From Acidobacteriota bacterium (lineage in GTDB: Bacteria; Acidobacteriota; Terriglobia; 2-12-FULL-54-10), in NCBI GenBank assembly GCA_022567475.1, contig JADFGZ010000006.1:1-32534 (forward strand): 32,534 bases of DNA, read 5' to 3'. The notes below the pieces were generated by a model. The model made no database searches and had not been told where the DNA came from. It saw nothing but the letters and a program-made list of their open reading frames with translations. Both the position numbers and the translations under genes were made by a program. The number at the start of each line of letters is the position of its first letter. The stretch's first letter is position 1. This document shows, piece after piece, positions 1 through 8,187 of this stretch.

Positions 1-1
1 T

Positions 2-1888
2 TCCGACCAGGTCGCCAACTGGATTCAGTTCGCGCTCTCGACACCTGTAGTGCTCTGGGGCGGTTGGCCTTTCTTCCAGCGTTGCTGGGCTTCGTTCGTC
101 TACCGCAGCCTGAACATGTTCACGCTCATCGCCATCGGCACCGGGACGGCCTACACATACAGCGTGGTCGCCACGCTCTCGCCGGGGATTTTCCCGCAGG
201 CGTTCCGGGGCGAGGGCGGGGAAGTAGCGGTGTACTTTGAAGCGGCCGCGGTGATTACCACGCTGGTCCTTCTGGGGCAGGTGCTCGAAAACCGCGCCCG
301 CAGCCGGACATCGAGCGCCATCAAGGCTCTCCTGGGTCTCGCGCCGAAGACGGCCCGCCTGCTGGGTGACGACGGGACCGAGCAGGACATCCCGCTGGAC
401 CGTGTCCAGGTCGGGAATCGCCTCCGGGTCCGCCCCGGAGAGAAGGTGCCCGTGGATGGCGTGGTTGTTGAGGGAAAAAGCGCTGTCGATGAATCCATGG
501 TCACCGGCGAGCCGATTCCTGCGGAGAAGGCTGAGGGAAGCCGCGTGGTCGGCGGCACCATCAATGGCACGGGCGGCCTGGTGATGCGGGCCGAGCGCGT
601 CGGCAGTGACACATTGCTCGCCCAAATCGTCCGCATGGTGAGCGAGGCCCAGCGCACGCGCGCGCCGATCCAGCGGCTGGCGGATGTTGTGGCCTCCTAC
701 TTTGTGCCCGCCGTGGTGGCGGTCGCCGTAATCACCTTCATCGTCTGGAGCTTGGTGGGGCCGGAGCCGCGCATGGCCTACGCGCTGCTCAGCGCCGTGG
801 CCGTGCTCATCATTGCGTGCCCTTGCGCGCTGGGACTGGCTACGCCGATGTCCATCATGGTGGGGACCGGGCGAGGCGCGGGGGCGGGCGTGCTGATCCG
901 GAACGCGGAAGCTCTGGAAATCCTGGAAAAAGTGGACACGCTGGTGGTGGACAAGACGGGTACGCTGACCGAGGGCAAGCCTCGTCTCGCCTCCGTAGCG
1001 GCTTTGGAGGGATGGAGTGAAGAAGAGGTCCTGCGCCTGGCAGCCAGCCTGGAGCGGGGAAGCGAGCATCCCCTGGCGGCGGCTATCCTGGCGGGCGCGC
1101 GGGAAAAGGGAGTGAAACTCTCCGCTGCCGGTGACTTCCAGTCGGTGACGGGGAAGGGCGTTACGGGAACGGTTGACGGACGGAAGCTAGTCCTGGGCAA
1201 CCGCAAGCTGCTCGAAGAAATGGGCGCCGATGTCGGGGTATTGGGTGACCGCGCCGAGGCGCTGCGCCGTGACGGTCAGACGGTGATGTTTCTCGCTGTC
1301 GATGGCCGCGCGGCGGGACTTGTGAGCGTGGCCGACCCGATCAAGGAAACGACGCTGGAAGCGATCCGGATGCTGCACGCAGAAGGGATCCGCATCGAGA
1401 TGCTCAGCGGGGACAACCAGACCACGGCGGAGGCCGTGGCGCGAAAGCTGGGAATCGATGAGGTGAGAGCGGAGGTTTTGCCGGAACAAAAAAGCCAGGA
1501 GGTCAAGCGGCTACAGGCTGAGGGGCGCATCGTGGCTATGGCCGGGGACGGCATCAACGACGCACCGGCCCTCGCCCAGGCGCACGTCGGAATCGCAATG
1601 GGCACCGGGACCGATATTGCGATGGAGAGCGCCGGGGTGACGCTGGTGAAGGGCGACCTGCGAGGCATTGTGCGCGCGAGGCGTCTGAGCCGGGGCACGA
1701 TGCGCAACATCCGCCAGAATCTTTTCTTCGCGTTTATTTATAACTCGGTGGGGATTCCCATAGCGGCGGGCGTGCTCTATCCTGTTTTTGGATTGCTGCT
1801 CAGCCCCATTTTCGCCAGCGTCGCCATGACGTTCAGTTCCGTTTCCGTCATCACCAACGCCCTGCGCCTGCGCAAGCTGGACCTGTAA
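2..1888 (+). CDS. copA: Cu(+)-translocating P1B-type ATPase, 5' partial
   Basis: The reading frame is open to the left edge of the window, so the gene starts outside and the GTG at 50 is not its true start. The visible part begins in a transmembrane hairpin and then shows the whole P-type ATPase core: the actuator TGE (in SMVTGEP), the metal-binding CPC in the membrane at 818-826, the phosphorylated DKTGT with its Asp codon at 950-952, the SEHP motif of the nucleotide-binding domain, and the hinge GDGINDAP. The last membrane pair carries YN and MTFSS, the residues that with CPC define Cu(I)/Ag(I) P1B-1 pumps. It would export Cu(I) from the cytoplasm. The N-terminal metal-binding domains lie outside the window. 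The gene converges on the transglycosylase gene, 53 bases away. Family call is firm; copper rather than silver is inferred from the motifs. Confidence 0.95.
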   Translation, partial: SDQVANWIQFALSTPVVLWGGWPFFQRCWASFVYRSLNMFTLIAIGTGTAYTYSVVATLSPGIFPQAFRGEGGEVAVYFEAAAVITTLVLLGQVLENRARSRTSSAIKALLGLAPKTARLLGDDGTEQDIPLDRVQVGNRLRVRPGEKVPVDGVVVEGKSAVDESMVTGEPIPAEKAEGSRVVGGTINGTGGLVMRAERVGSDTLLAQIVRMVSEAQRTRAPIQRLADVVASYFVPAVVAVAVITFIVWSLVGPEPRMAYALLSAVAVLIIACPCALGLATPMSIMVGTGRGAGAGVLIRNAEALEILEKVDTLVVDKTGTLTEGKPRLASVAALEGWSEEEVLRLAASLERGSEHPLAAAILAGAREKGVKLSAAGDFQSVTGKGVTGTVDGRKLVLGNRKLLEEMGADVGVLGDRAEALRRDGQTVMFLAVDGRAAGLVSVADPIKETTLEAIRMLHAEGIRIEMLSGDNQTTAEAVARKLGIDEVRAEVLPEQKSQEVKRLQAEGRIVAMAGDGINDAPALAQAHVGIAMGTGTDIAMESAGVTLVKGDLRGIVRARRLSRGTMRNIRQNLFFAFIYNSVGIPIAAGVLYPVFGLLLSPIFASVAMTFSSVSVITNALRLRKLDL

Positions 1889-1941
1889 TCGCCATGTGAT
1901 TGTGGAAGGCGGCGTGCCGGGATTGGGCTCGACGGAAAATG

Positions 1942-2679
1942 CTACTGCTGGATAGCCTCGGCGTAGGCAAGAACGGCGCGCGGATAATCCCGGCTGGAGC
2001 CGTAGTATCTTCCCAGCGCTTTCGCGTGGCCTTCATGCCAGCCGTGTTTCACCAGGAAATTGGCGGCGCTGAAAATGGCGTCGTGGATGTCGAAAGGGTT
2101 CACGAGGCTGTCCCCGTTCCCGTCATAACCGAAATTCTCAACCGACTGAGGAAGAAACTGCGCCGGGCCCAGCGCCCCGCCATAAGAGCCCTGGATTTCG
2201 AAGCAGTCGCTGTTGATGTTCCGGCAATAAGCGGCCAGCGACGCCAAATTATCGCCCGCCCATTTCCACCGTTTTTCCTCTTCGCGCCGCATCAGGGAAG
2301 TGTAGAAGATGTTAAAGGTGGTATAGCTTCCGGTGTTCTTGCCGAAGTTGCTCTCCAGGCCCAGTAATGCGGCGATCACTTCTTTGGGAACGCCGAATTT
2401 CTCCTCCGCTGCCAGCAGCGGGTCGTGATGCTGGAGGAGAAAGTCCTTTCCTCGTTTCACCGACGCCGGCGAGACCAGACGGGCGATGATTTTGTCCCAG
2501 TCGATTTTCCGGGGCTGCACGATTCGCGTCGGGTAGAGTTTCAGGCGGGGGTCCTGGAAGAACGCCTCGGCCTCCTGGCGCGAAAAGCCGTTACTGACGA
2601 GCTGCGACAGCACGTAGTCCATGCGTTCACTGGACTGGGGAGCCAGCGCAAGAAATACGGCAAAGACCGCGGGAAGCAT
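1942..2679 (-). CDS. MltB-type lytic murein transglycosylase
   Basis: 245-residue periplasmic enzyme that would cleave the MurNAc-GlcNAc bond of peptidoglycan to give 1,6-anhydro ends. The slt-like catalytic motif LLGLESNFGKNTG supplies the catalytic Glu (about residue 109), and the downstream GALGPAQFLP segment, a DGDG-like loop (YDGNGD) and the final HGW region match the MltB/RlpA-associated transglycosylase_2 family. I chose the ATG at 2679 rather than the longer frame to 2793: it is preceded by AAGGAA at good spacing and begins directly with a short hydrophobic signal-like stretch (MLPAVFAVFLALAPQS). There is no lipobox Cys, so it is probably soluble periplasmic rather than a lipoprotein. 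It lies 164 bases downstream of the glycosyltransferase operon on the same strand and may be read through from it. A peptidoglycan-opening role for the neighbouring secretion genes is possible but only inferred. Confidence 0.9.
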   Translation of the reverse strand: MLPAVFAVFLALAPQSSERMDYVLSQLVSNGFSRQEAEAFFQDPRLKLYPTRIVQPRKIDWDKIIARLVSPASVKRGKDFLLQHHDPLLAAEEKFGVPKEVIAALLGLESNFGKNTGSYTTFNIFYTSLMRREEEKRWKWAGDNLASLAAYCRNINSDCFEIQGSYGGALGPAQFLPQSVENFGYDGNGDSLVNPFDIHDAIFSAANFLVKHGWHEGHAKALGRYYGSSRDYPRAVLAYAEAIQQ

Positions 2680-2843
2680 CAGGTGAGTTCCTTTTTGGGA
2701 TATCCGCTCGGTTTGTATTGTAACGGCAATGATAAAAAAGGGAAGGGCTTTCCGTCTGAAAATATCAGATCGGCGGGTTACTACTTTGCTCACGTTGCTC
2801 GAATGGCAGCGGGCGTTTCGGCGCTTTCTACCCGGACTCGGCG

Positions 2844-4289
2844 TTAGCTTCCGGACGTCGGTTTGGTAACGCCTTGTTTCGGCTCAGACTGCCCCTGAAA
2901 GCCGACGCGCTCGAGTTGCTTCCAGCTCACGTCTCCCCGCAGGTACTGCCACGTGCCCTGGAGGCGCCAGAGCATGTGCAGTTGCCGGTACGGGAAATGT
3001 TCGAAGAAGCAGAAAAGAATCATGCGAGCCACGTCGCGCCAGTCGTTGTATCGCCGGAAGGTGATTTCCTCCTGCAGGACAGAGCCGATCGAGATCAGAG
3101 TGGCGAATGCGTAGCCGAAAATCAGGAATTGGATGAAAAATTCCCAGCGCAGAACTCCCAGCAGGGCGGCAAGAAAAATCGTCGTGTACCCGACCACTTC
3201 AATGACCGGAGCCAGCAGCTCGAACAGCCAGTGATACGGGATCGCCAGCAAGCCCAGTCGCCCGTAGCGCGGGTTGAAAATCATGTCGCGATTTTTCCAG
3301 AGCACGTCGAACATCCCGACCTGCCACCGGGCCCGCTGATGGGCGAGAGACTTCAGGGTAGACGGCACTTCGGTCCAGCACACCGGGTCCGGGATAAAGC
3401 CGATATGGTAGTGCTGTTTTTTCTCGCGCAAATAACGGTGCAGCCGGACGATCAGGTCCAAGTCCTCTCCGATAGCGGAAGACCTGTATCCGCCGATTGC
3501 CTTCACCAGATCGCGGCGGAATATCCCGAAGGCTCCAGAGATGAGCAGCAGCATGTTGAAGTGCGCCCATCCCTCCCGGCCGATCAGAAACGCCCGGAGG
3601 TACTCAATCACCTGAATGATTTCCAGCCACCGCTTCGGCAGCCGCACCTCCCGCAAGATTCCACCCTCGACGCGCGAGCCATTGACTGCGCGCACGATTC
3701 CCCCGACGGCGACTACGTTCTTGGGGTCGCGCAAAATGGGCACCATCATGCGCAGCAGCGCGTCTTGCTCCAAAACGGCGTCCGCGTCCAGAATGCAGAG
3801 ATAGGGACTCGATGCGGCGTTGATTCCCGCATTGACCGCATCGGCTTTGTTGCCGCCCGCTTCCTTGTCCAGCACCAGTAACTGCGGGTAATTCTGGCTC
3901 ATGTAGACCGCGCGAACCGGCTTCGTCTGAATCTCCGGGACGTAGAGTGCCTCGGTGCGAAGCAGTTGGAAGTGGTCCATGAGTTTCTCAAGCGTCCGGT
4001 CCGTTGAGCCGTCGTTGATCACGATGACTTCCAGCTCCGAATAATCCAGGCGCAGCAGCGAGCCTACCGAGTCCACAATCATCATTTCTTCATTGTGCGC
4101 CGGCACAAGCAGAGAAATCGGCGGGGCGAACGGAGAAGCCTTCAGGTGTTCCAAGCGGGTGGTGGCCAGCAGGCGCTGGTGCCGTATGTTGACGAAAATT
4201 GCAACGACCAGCAGAAGTAAATACACCATGTTCGAGAGGAGGTAGTAGAAGAACAAGGTGTAGTTGGAGATATTCAGAAACTCGTACAT
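2844..4289 (-). CDS. Processive family 2 glycosyltransferase (BcsA/PgaC/YaiP-like)
   Basis: 481-residue inner-membrane synthase. One N-terminal membrane segment (about 9-33) is followed by a cytoplasmic GT-A domain with the D,D,D,QxxRW signature of processive beta-glycan synthases: NDGSTD (Asp93), DAD at 168-170, GED at 274-276 as the catalytic-base region, and QRARW at 318-322. Several membrane segments follow (about 346-405 and 420-436) and would form the translocation channel. There is no PilZ domain, unlike bacterial cellulose synthase, so direct c-di-GMP activation through the same chain is not evident. Its ATG shares one base with the stop of the HEAT-repeat gene (TGATG), so translation is coupled. 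Polymer identity cannot be read from sequence; a beta-linked hexose or N-acetylhexosamine polymer is the family expectation. Confidence 0.9.
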   Translation of the reverse strand: MYEFLNISNYTLFFYYLLSNMVYLLLLVVAIFVNIRHQRLLATTRLEHLKASPFAPPISLLVPAHNEEMMIVDSVGSLLRLDYSELEVIVINDGSTDRTLEKLMDHFQLLRTEALYVPEIQTKPVRAVYMSQNYPQLLVLDKEAGGNKADAVNAGINAASSPYLCILDADAVLEQDALLRMMVPILRDPKNVVAVGGIVRAVNGSRVEGGILREVRLPKRWLEIIQVIEYLRAFLIGREGWAHFNMLLLISGAFGIFRRDLVKAIGGYRSSAIGEDLDLIVRLHRYLREKKQHYHIGFIPDPVCWTEVPSTLKSLAHQRARWQVGMFDVLWKNRDMIFNPRYGRLGLLAIPYHWLFELLAPVIEVVGYTTIFLAALLGVLRWEFFIQFLIFGYAFATLISIGSVLQEEITFRRYNDWRDVARMILFCFFEHFPYRQLHMLWRLQGTWQYLRGDVSWKQLERVGFQGQSEPKQGVTKPTSGS

Positions 4290-5662
4290 CAGGCGTGTAC
4301 CGTGTCGTACTCCGGTAAAGGCGACTCACTGCGCAGTTGGTGAACCAGCCATCTGATGACGCGTTGTTGGCGCGGGGCCTTTGCCGCCGTGTTGAGGGTT
4401 TCCAGTTGTGGCAGCAGTCGCGTTTCGCCCGAGCGTGCCAACAGCCGTGCCATCGCCACGCGCACATGTCCGTTGGCGTGGTGCGCCAGGGCATCCAGCA
4501 ACAGGCGGTGCGTGCCGGCTTGCAGCGCTGTCAGGAGCACCGATTCTGCCGTGCTGCGCTGCTTGGGGTCCGCCAGCGCATCCAGCAGCCGCAGGATGCA
4601 GCCGGATCGCTCCAGTTCTGAAACCAGCGCTTGCATCGCGTAGCGGTCGCCTCGCTGCTGTACCAGCCCGAGGATCTCTTGTACGTATGACTCCAACCGG
4701 GCGAGCGCGGCCGCCGAACGCAGCCGGACATACCGGTTGGAGTCGCACAGAGTTTCGATCAAAACCGGGATGGTGCGCACATCGCGCAACTCGCCCAAAG
4801 CCACCACTGCCCGCAGCCGCACGAACCATTCCTGATCCGTAGCCAGGTTGGCCAAAACCATCAGCGCTTGCTGGGGCCTGGCCTGGCCCAGCGCCCTCGC
4901 CGCCGAAGCCCGCACCTCTGCCAACGGGTCGGAGGCCAGCATCTGGAGGTCGTCTCCCAGTTCAGGCGTAGCCACCTCTGCCAGCACGCGCGCCAGCATC
5001 GGACGGAATGCATCCTCTGCCTTAGGCACATAAGACAGTAACACCGAAGGGCGGCGACGGCAGCAAGAAAACAGCGCGTTCTGCAGGACCGCAGTGGGTG
5101 CATGCAGCGAACCTCGGGTGATGCGGTCGAGAATGGGAACAGCCGCTTGGGACACGCCGGTTTGTCCCAGCGCTTGGATTGCGGCCACGCGCGTTTCCGC
5201 GCCAGGGTCGTCGAGCGCTTCCGTCAATGCGGGGATCACTTCCGGAGTCCTCATGCGGCCGAGCGCCACCATGGCCTGTCGGCGCTTCCAGCCGCGCAAA
5301 TGGCGGGATTCGTAGATCCGCCGGTCCAGCAGGCCGCTGGTCCGCAGAAACCGCCGCAGCCGTTTGGCCCGCGCACGGGGAGCGACTTCCAACTGGTCGA
5401 GCAGGATCGTCTCGACGATGTCGCAATCCAGTTCATTAAACCGCCAGTGCTCAATGGGGACTCGGCCATCGAGCAGGGCATCCCATTGTTTGCGAATGGC
5501 GATGGTATGTTCTTCTCGCGTTCGGATTTGGCGGCGGCGATAAGCGCGCCGCACCAGGATGTAAGCGAACAGAACACCGATGCTCGCCAGCGATGCGAAG
5601 ATGGCGTTCACCAGAAATCCCGAAGGTCCGAGTTGTTCTATCCAACTAAAAGCGGAACCCAT
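4289..5662 (-). CDS. Membrane-anchored HEAT-repeat protein
   Basis: 457 residues. A single hydrophobic segment (about 15-37) is followed by an Arg-rich stretch (RRAYRRRQIR), so by the positive-inside rule the large remainder should be cytoplasmic. From about residue 125 onward it is built of alpha-helical HEAT/PBS-lyase-type repeats with recurring patterns such as ALGRMRTPEVIPALTEAL, ALGQTGVSQAAVPIL and ALGELRDVRTIPVLIETL. Such repeats usually make a protein-binding scaffold, not an active site. The gene overlaps the end of the YaiO-like gene by 17 bases and its stop overlaps the start of the glycosyltransferase by one base, so the three products are made together. The inference is that it couples synthase and secretion pore or recruits a regulator; no catalytic function is claimed. 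Confidence 0.85.
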   Translation of the reverse strand: MGSAFSWIEQLGPSGFLVNAIFASLASIGVLFAYILVRRAYRRRQIRTREEHTIAIRKQWDALLDGRVPIEHWRFNELDCDIVETILLDQLEVAPRARAKRLRRFLRTSGLLDRRIYESRHLRGWKRRQAMVALGRMRTPEVIPALTEALDDPGAETRVAAIQALGQTGVSQAAVPILDRITRGSLHAPTAVLQNALFSCCRRRPSVLLSYVPKAEDAFRPMLARVLAEVATPELGDDLQMLASDPLAEVRASAARALGQARPQQALMVLANLATDQEWFVRLRAVVALGELRDVRTIPVLIETLCDSNRYVRLRSAAALARLESYVQEILGLVQQRGDRYAMQALVSELERSGCILRLLDALADPKQRSTAESVLLTALQAGTHRLLLDALAHHANGHVRVAMARLLARSGETRLLPQLETLNTAAKAPRQQRVIRWLVHQLRSESPLPEYDTVHA

Positions 5663-6890
5663 AACTGAACCCTATGCTGGTTTGACTGCGGTCTTGCGAG
5701 CGGTCCTGATACAGCGTGTAGAAGGTGACGTCCTGCAAAGGCGTAATCTGGTAGCGAGCGCCTCCACCGAAAGTACGCGCCGAGAAGCGGCCAATCTGGT
5801 CCGCGAGCGCGAAGTTTTCCGTGCCCGCTCCGTAAAAGGCGTGAGCGGTGAGCCGCTGATGTACGGGGAAGCTCAGGCGCATTGAGCCGGAAGGTCGCCA
5901 TTCGGCTGCGGTGGCGGAGAAGCGGCTGCGTGCGGCCGTAACCTGCAATGACACGATCCAGTCGCTCGGCAAGTAGAAGGACACGCGGGGCGTAAGCGCC
6001 AGCACGCGGGCGTCACTGAACCACAACCACTGCTGCCGGTAGGACGTCTCAACCCCGCGCAGCAGCCCCCGGCTGGCTACTTGGAATCCATGGCCGTACT
6101 CGAAAAAGCTTTCGCCCTTGGGAGTGATTCCATTGTGGCGGCCGGCGCCGCCGCCGACGGTTAAGGTGTCGTTCGGACTCAGCCGGTAACTGCCGCTGGC
6201 GAGGAACCGCAAGGCGTCCTGCCCGAAGCGGTGCTGAAAATTCCCTGTAAAACTGGTCGTCCACCGAGAACTGAACTGTGAGCGCAGGCTGAGTGTGGCG
6301 GCCTGGGCGTCTTCGGCAAAATTGAACCGGTCAAAGTCAGTTCCAAAACGAAATTCGTGGCGGGGTTCTTCTTCCAGCGAAACCAGCCCGGCCCGCGCCT
6401 GGGCGTTCCCAGGATCGTGCCGCAGAGCCTCGCGGAATGATGCGCTCGCTTCTTTCCTGCGTCCCAGAGACCGGAGATTACGGCCTCGGCGGATATGAAC
6501 GTCCGGACGCTGTGGCTCGTACTGACGGGCGCGATCCAGCAGGATCAAGGCTTCGTCAAAGCGTTGCTGCCAGGACAGCAGGTCGGCCAACCCCAGCAGC
6601 ATGTCTACATCGTTGGGAACGGCGGCCAGTACTAGACGGTACTCGTCTTCCGCCTCTGACCAGCGGTTTGACCAAGCCAGCAACCTCGCGCGCCACCCGC
6701 GTGCCTCCAGGTCCTGATGAACCTCTGCAAGCCGGCTTTCGGCGATGGCGAGGGCGGCATTATTATCTTTGTTATCAATTAGTTCGCGAATTTGTGCCTG
6801 CCAGTCCCGTTGCAACTGCTGTGCGGCAACCGGCAACACGCAAAGCAACCCCAGGGTGGCCAGCATCGTTAGCGAGGGGAGATTTTTCAT
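5646..6890 (-). CDS. YaiO-family TPR/outer-membrane beta-barrel protein
   Basis: 414 residues. A signal peptide (about 1-23, ending in PVAAQQ) is followed by tetratricopeptide-like helices (about 25-150, for example LLGLADLLSWQQRFDEALIL and ALRHDPGNAQARAGLVSL) and then an amphipathic beta-strand region from about 175 to the end. The chain ends in Phe (SYGFRF), the usual C-terminal signal for BAM-dependent insertion into the outer membrane. In domain plan it parallels PgaA/BcsC, in which periplasmic TPRs feed a polysaccharide pore, though the barrel is short as in YaiO. ATG at 6890 is supported by AAGG about 8 bases upstream. It is the first gene of a tightly overlapping operon with the HEAT-repeat and synthase genes, and a candidate promoter lies 60-90 bases upstream. 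The proposed role is export of the polymer made by the synthase. Confidence 0.85.
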   Translation of the reverse strand: MKNLPSLTMLATLGLLCVLPVAAQQLQRDWQAQIRELIDNKDNNAALAIAESRLAEVHQDLEARGWRARLLAWSNRWSEAEDEYRLVLAAVPNDVDMLLGLADLLSWQQRFDEALILLDRARQYEPQRPDVHIRRGRNLRSLGRRKEASASFREALRHDPGNAQARAGLVSLEEEPRHEFRFGTDFDRFNFAEDAQAATLSLRSQFSSRWTTSFTGNFQHRFGQDALRFLASGSYRLSPNDTLTVGGGAGRHNGITPKGESFFEYGHGFQVASRGLLRGVETSYRQQWLWFSDARVLALTPRVSFYLPSDWIVSLQVTAARSRFSATAAEWRPSGSMRLSFPVHQRLTAHAFYGAGTENFALADQIGRFSARTFGGGARYQITPLQDVTFYTLYQDRSQDRSQTSIGFSYGFRF

Positions 6891-6952
6891 TTGATTTGCC
6901 TTCTGTCTTTAAAGCCCGCAGGCTATTAAGAACAATTCACCTTACATTTAGT

Positions 6953-6981
6953 ACTATGAGTTCCAGGCTAAATAGAGTCAA
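6953..6981 (-). promoter_or_regulatory. Candidate sigma-70 promoter for the YaiO-HEAT-GT operon
   Basis: On the minus strand TTGACT (6981-6976) is followed after 17 bases by CATAGT (6958-6953), 5/6 and 4/6 matches to the consensus boxes. The predicted start of transcription lies about 55 bases before the ATG at 6890. A perfect dyad sits just upstream of the -35 box. No alternative of equal quality is visible between here and the gene. Confidence 0.45.
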
Positions 6982-6991
6982 TAAAGGGGAA

Positions 6992-7010
6992 GTCCCGATT
7001 TTATCGGGAC
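6992..7010. promoter_or_regulatory. Perfect 8-bp dyad upstream of the exopolysaccharide promoter
   Basis: GTCCCGAT and ATCGGGAC are exact inverted repeats separated by TTT. The dyad lies 10 bases upstream of the -35 box of the minus-strand promoter, a usual place for an activator or repressor site. It could also be the stem of a short hairpin, but neither strand has a good T-run after it, so an operator is the better guess. Confidence 0.4.
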
Positions 7011-7059
7011 CTTTATGCTATAGGCACTTTCGTTGCAACTTACTCGTGTAACAAAGCAA

Positions 7060-7134
7060 GCCGCGACCGCTCTGCGGCCCATAGCCTTTCGGTGATGCAC
7101 CCTCCCGTGACTAAAGCACAGGAGGGTAGGCCGA
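7060..7134. other. Potential structured RNA segment
   Basis: Nested complementarity is visible: GCCGC (7060-7064) with GCGGC (7074-7078); then TCGG (7089-7092) with CCGA (7131-7134), enclosing ACCCTCC (7099-7105) with GGAGGGT (7121-7127), which encloses GTG/CAC around an ACTAAAG loop. The fold is possible on either strand. I could not match it to a riboswitch class I know. Confidence 0.3.
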
Positions 7135-7496
7135 CAGGGAGAGGTGAAGCCGTGGAGACTAAAGGCAGCCTTTTCTCAATTGTCGCCGATGATCGAATTT
7201 TTATGCGGTTCGGTAGTAAACTAATAGCCGCACATGTTTTTGAAGACTGTTTTTGAAGACTATGGAGAAGTGGCGGGAGGAGTGAACGGTATCGGAGGCG
7301 AAGGTTCCCGCCGCGTGGTGCATGGGAATCAGTCCAAGGTGGCGCGGAACGGGCGTGCATACTGTTTGCAACAGCTTTTTTCCCAGGCAGGCGTTCTGGA
7401 CTCAAGTAGCCGCTGGGTAAAGGGGTTGGCTGGCGAGATTGCTGCAAGCTGCAACAATGGATGCGAATGAAAGATTGCCCGAATTGGTCCGCAGGC

Positions 7497-7525
7497 TTGA
7501 CCCGCCCGGATAGAGCGATTAGAAT
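7497..7525 (+). promoter_or_regulatory. Sigma-70 promoter for acpP
   Basis: TTGACC (7497-7502), exactly 17 bases, then TAGAAT (7520-7525). Both boxes are 5/6 matches and the spacing is ideal. The start of transcription would be near 7532, giving a leader of about 160 bases before acpP that contains the stem-loop at 7609-7635. Confidence 0.6.
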
Positions 7526-7608
7526 CTGTCGCTTCGCTTCATAATGTCGGTGTAATGTATATGCATTAGGTCTCAAGGATGAAATTTGCTCCGGAAGGAA
7601 CGTGCGGT

Positions 7609-7635
7609 TGGCGCCAGCAATTGAGGCTGGCGCCA
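7609..7635 (+). promoter_or_regulatory. Strong stem-loop in the acpP leader
   Basis: TGGCGCCAGC and GCTGGCGCCA form a perfect 10-bp GC-rich stem with a 7-base loop (AATTGAG). There is no T-run after it, so it is not a normal intrinsic terminator. It lies inside the predicted 5' leader, 60 bases before acpP, and may stabilise the messenger or act as a protein site. Confidence 0.45.
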
Positions 7636-7694
7636 TCGGCTTGGCTCCTGCCGGTTGCCGGGACTTCGAGAATTAGAAAAAAGAGGGAGGGGGC

Positions 7695-7934
7695 ATGGCC
7701 TCTGTTGAAGAGAAAGTAAAGCAGATTATCGTGGAGCAACTTGGGGTTGACGAGGCGGAGGTGACACCCACCGCTTCCTTCGTTGACGATTTGGGAGCCG
7801 ATTCGCTGGATACTGTGGAGTTGGTGATGGCCTTGGAAGAAGCTTTTGAAATCGATATCCCCGATGATGCTGCCGAGAAGATATTGACGGTCAAGCAGGC
7901 TACAGAATACATCCAGACGCATGCAAAGGCTTGA
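7695..7934 (+). CDS. acpP: Acyl carrier protein
   Basis: 79 residues, the usual length of the fatty-acid synthesis carrier. The phosphopantetheine attachment site is Ser37 in the canonical [16 protein letters not shown] context, and helices II and III ([20 protein letters not shown]) follow the family closely. The protein is acidic as expected. The ATG has a strong GGGAGG-type ribosome site. It precedes fabF on the same strand, the usual acpP-fabF arrangement of type II fatty acid synthesis, although a 253-base gap separates them here. Product is certain; acting in primary fatty-acid synthesis, rather than a specialised pathway, is inferred from the neighbour. Confidence 0.97.
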   Translation: MASVEEKVKQIIVEQLGVDEAEVTPTASFVDDLGADSLDTVELVMALEEAFEIDIPDDAAEKILTVKQATEYIQTHAKA

Positions 7935-8007
7935 ACCGATCTGCGCTCCGCCAGTGATGGATCTACAGTCCGGAGATCGGTGGGTCGCCAGATTGCGGAA
8001 TCGCTGC

Positions 8008-8034
8008 TTCGATAGTTCGCTGGTTCGATAGTTC
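8008..8034 (+). repeat. Short direct repeat in the acpP-fabF gap
   Basis: TTCGATAGTTC occurs at 8008-8018 and again at 8024-8034, a period of 16 bases, with a partial third unit after it. The 253-base gap from 7935 to 8187 is otherwise featureless apart from a weak CCGATCT...AGATCGG inverted repeat at its beginning. Confidence 0.5.
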
Positions 8035-8187
8035 AATGCTTCAAGGGACCGGCTGATCCTGCAGAGCAGCCGTCCAGGCGCGCGTAATCGAGGAGCAAGG
8101 ACGCCGGTGGCAGGAACTCGCCGGGGCTGGCCGGTTGCAACCACCGTCCGGCAAGTTGCAGTTTCCCGGAGAGAAGGAGCAAGCAAG

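Larger units (their letters stand above)
6891..7694. other. 804-base divergent intergenic region
   Basis: No convincing protein-coding gene is present; the open frames here lack family resemblance and good ribosome sites. The region holds the minus-strand promoter and dyad at its left end, a foldable segment around 7060-7134, a 13-base tandem duplication at 7236-7261 (GTTTTTGAAGACT twice), a good plus-strand promoter at 7497-7525 and a strong stem-loop at 7609-7635 before acpP. Two ACTAAAG heptamers occur, at 7110-7116 and 7158-7164. It probably carries the regulation for both divergent operons and may encode a non-coding RNA. Confidence 0.6.

Noticed and set aside
2680-2793. Longer N-terminus for the lytic transglycosylase
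   Set aside because: The ATG at 2679 has a good ribosome site and gives a signal-like start; the longer form would bury the hydrophobic segment.
2874-3881. 335-codon plus-strand frame
   Set aside because: Antisense shadow of the processive glycosyltransferase; composition is Gln/His/Arg rich and shows no domain.
7060-7134. c-di-GMP or cobalamin riboswitch
   Set aside because: The conserved core sequences of these classes are not present, so I keep only the unclassified structured segment.
7234-7470. 78-codon plus-strand frame in the divergent region
   Set aside because: Contains a 13-base tandem duplication at its start and no recognisable protein features or Shine-Dalgarno sequence.
7040-7636. 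198-codon minus-strand frame in the divergent region
   Set aside because: No family resemblance, low-complexity composition, no good ribosome site, and it would run across the acpP promoter.
8107-8187. Longer N-terminus for FabF
   Set aside because: The TTG at 8188 has AAGGAG at ideal spacing and restores the exact active-site numbering of the family.
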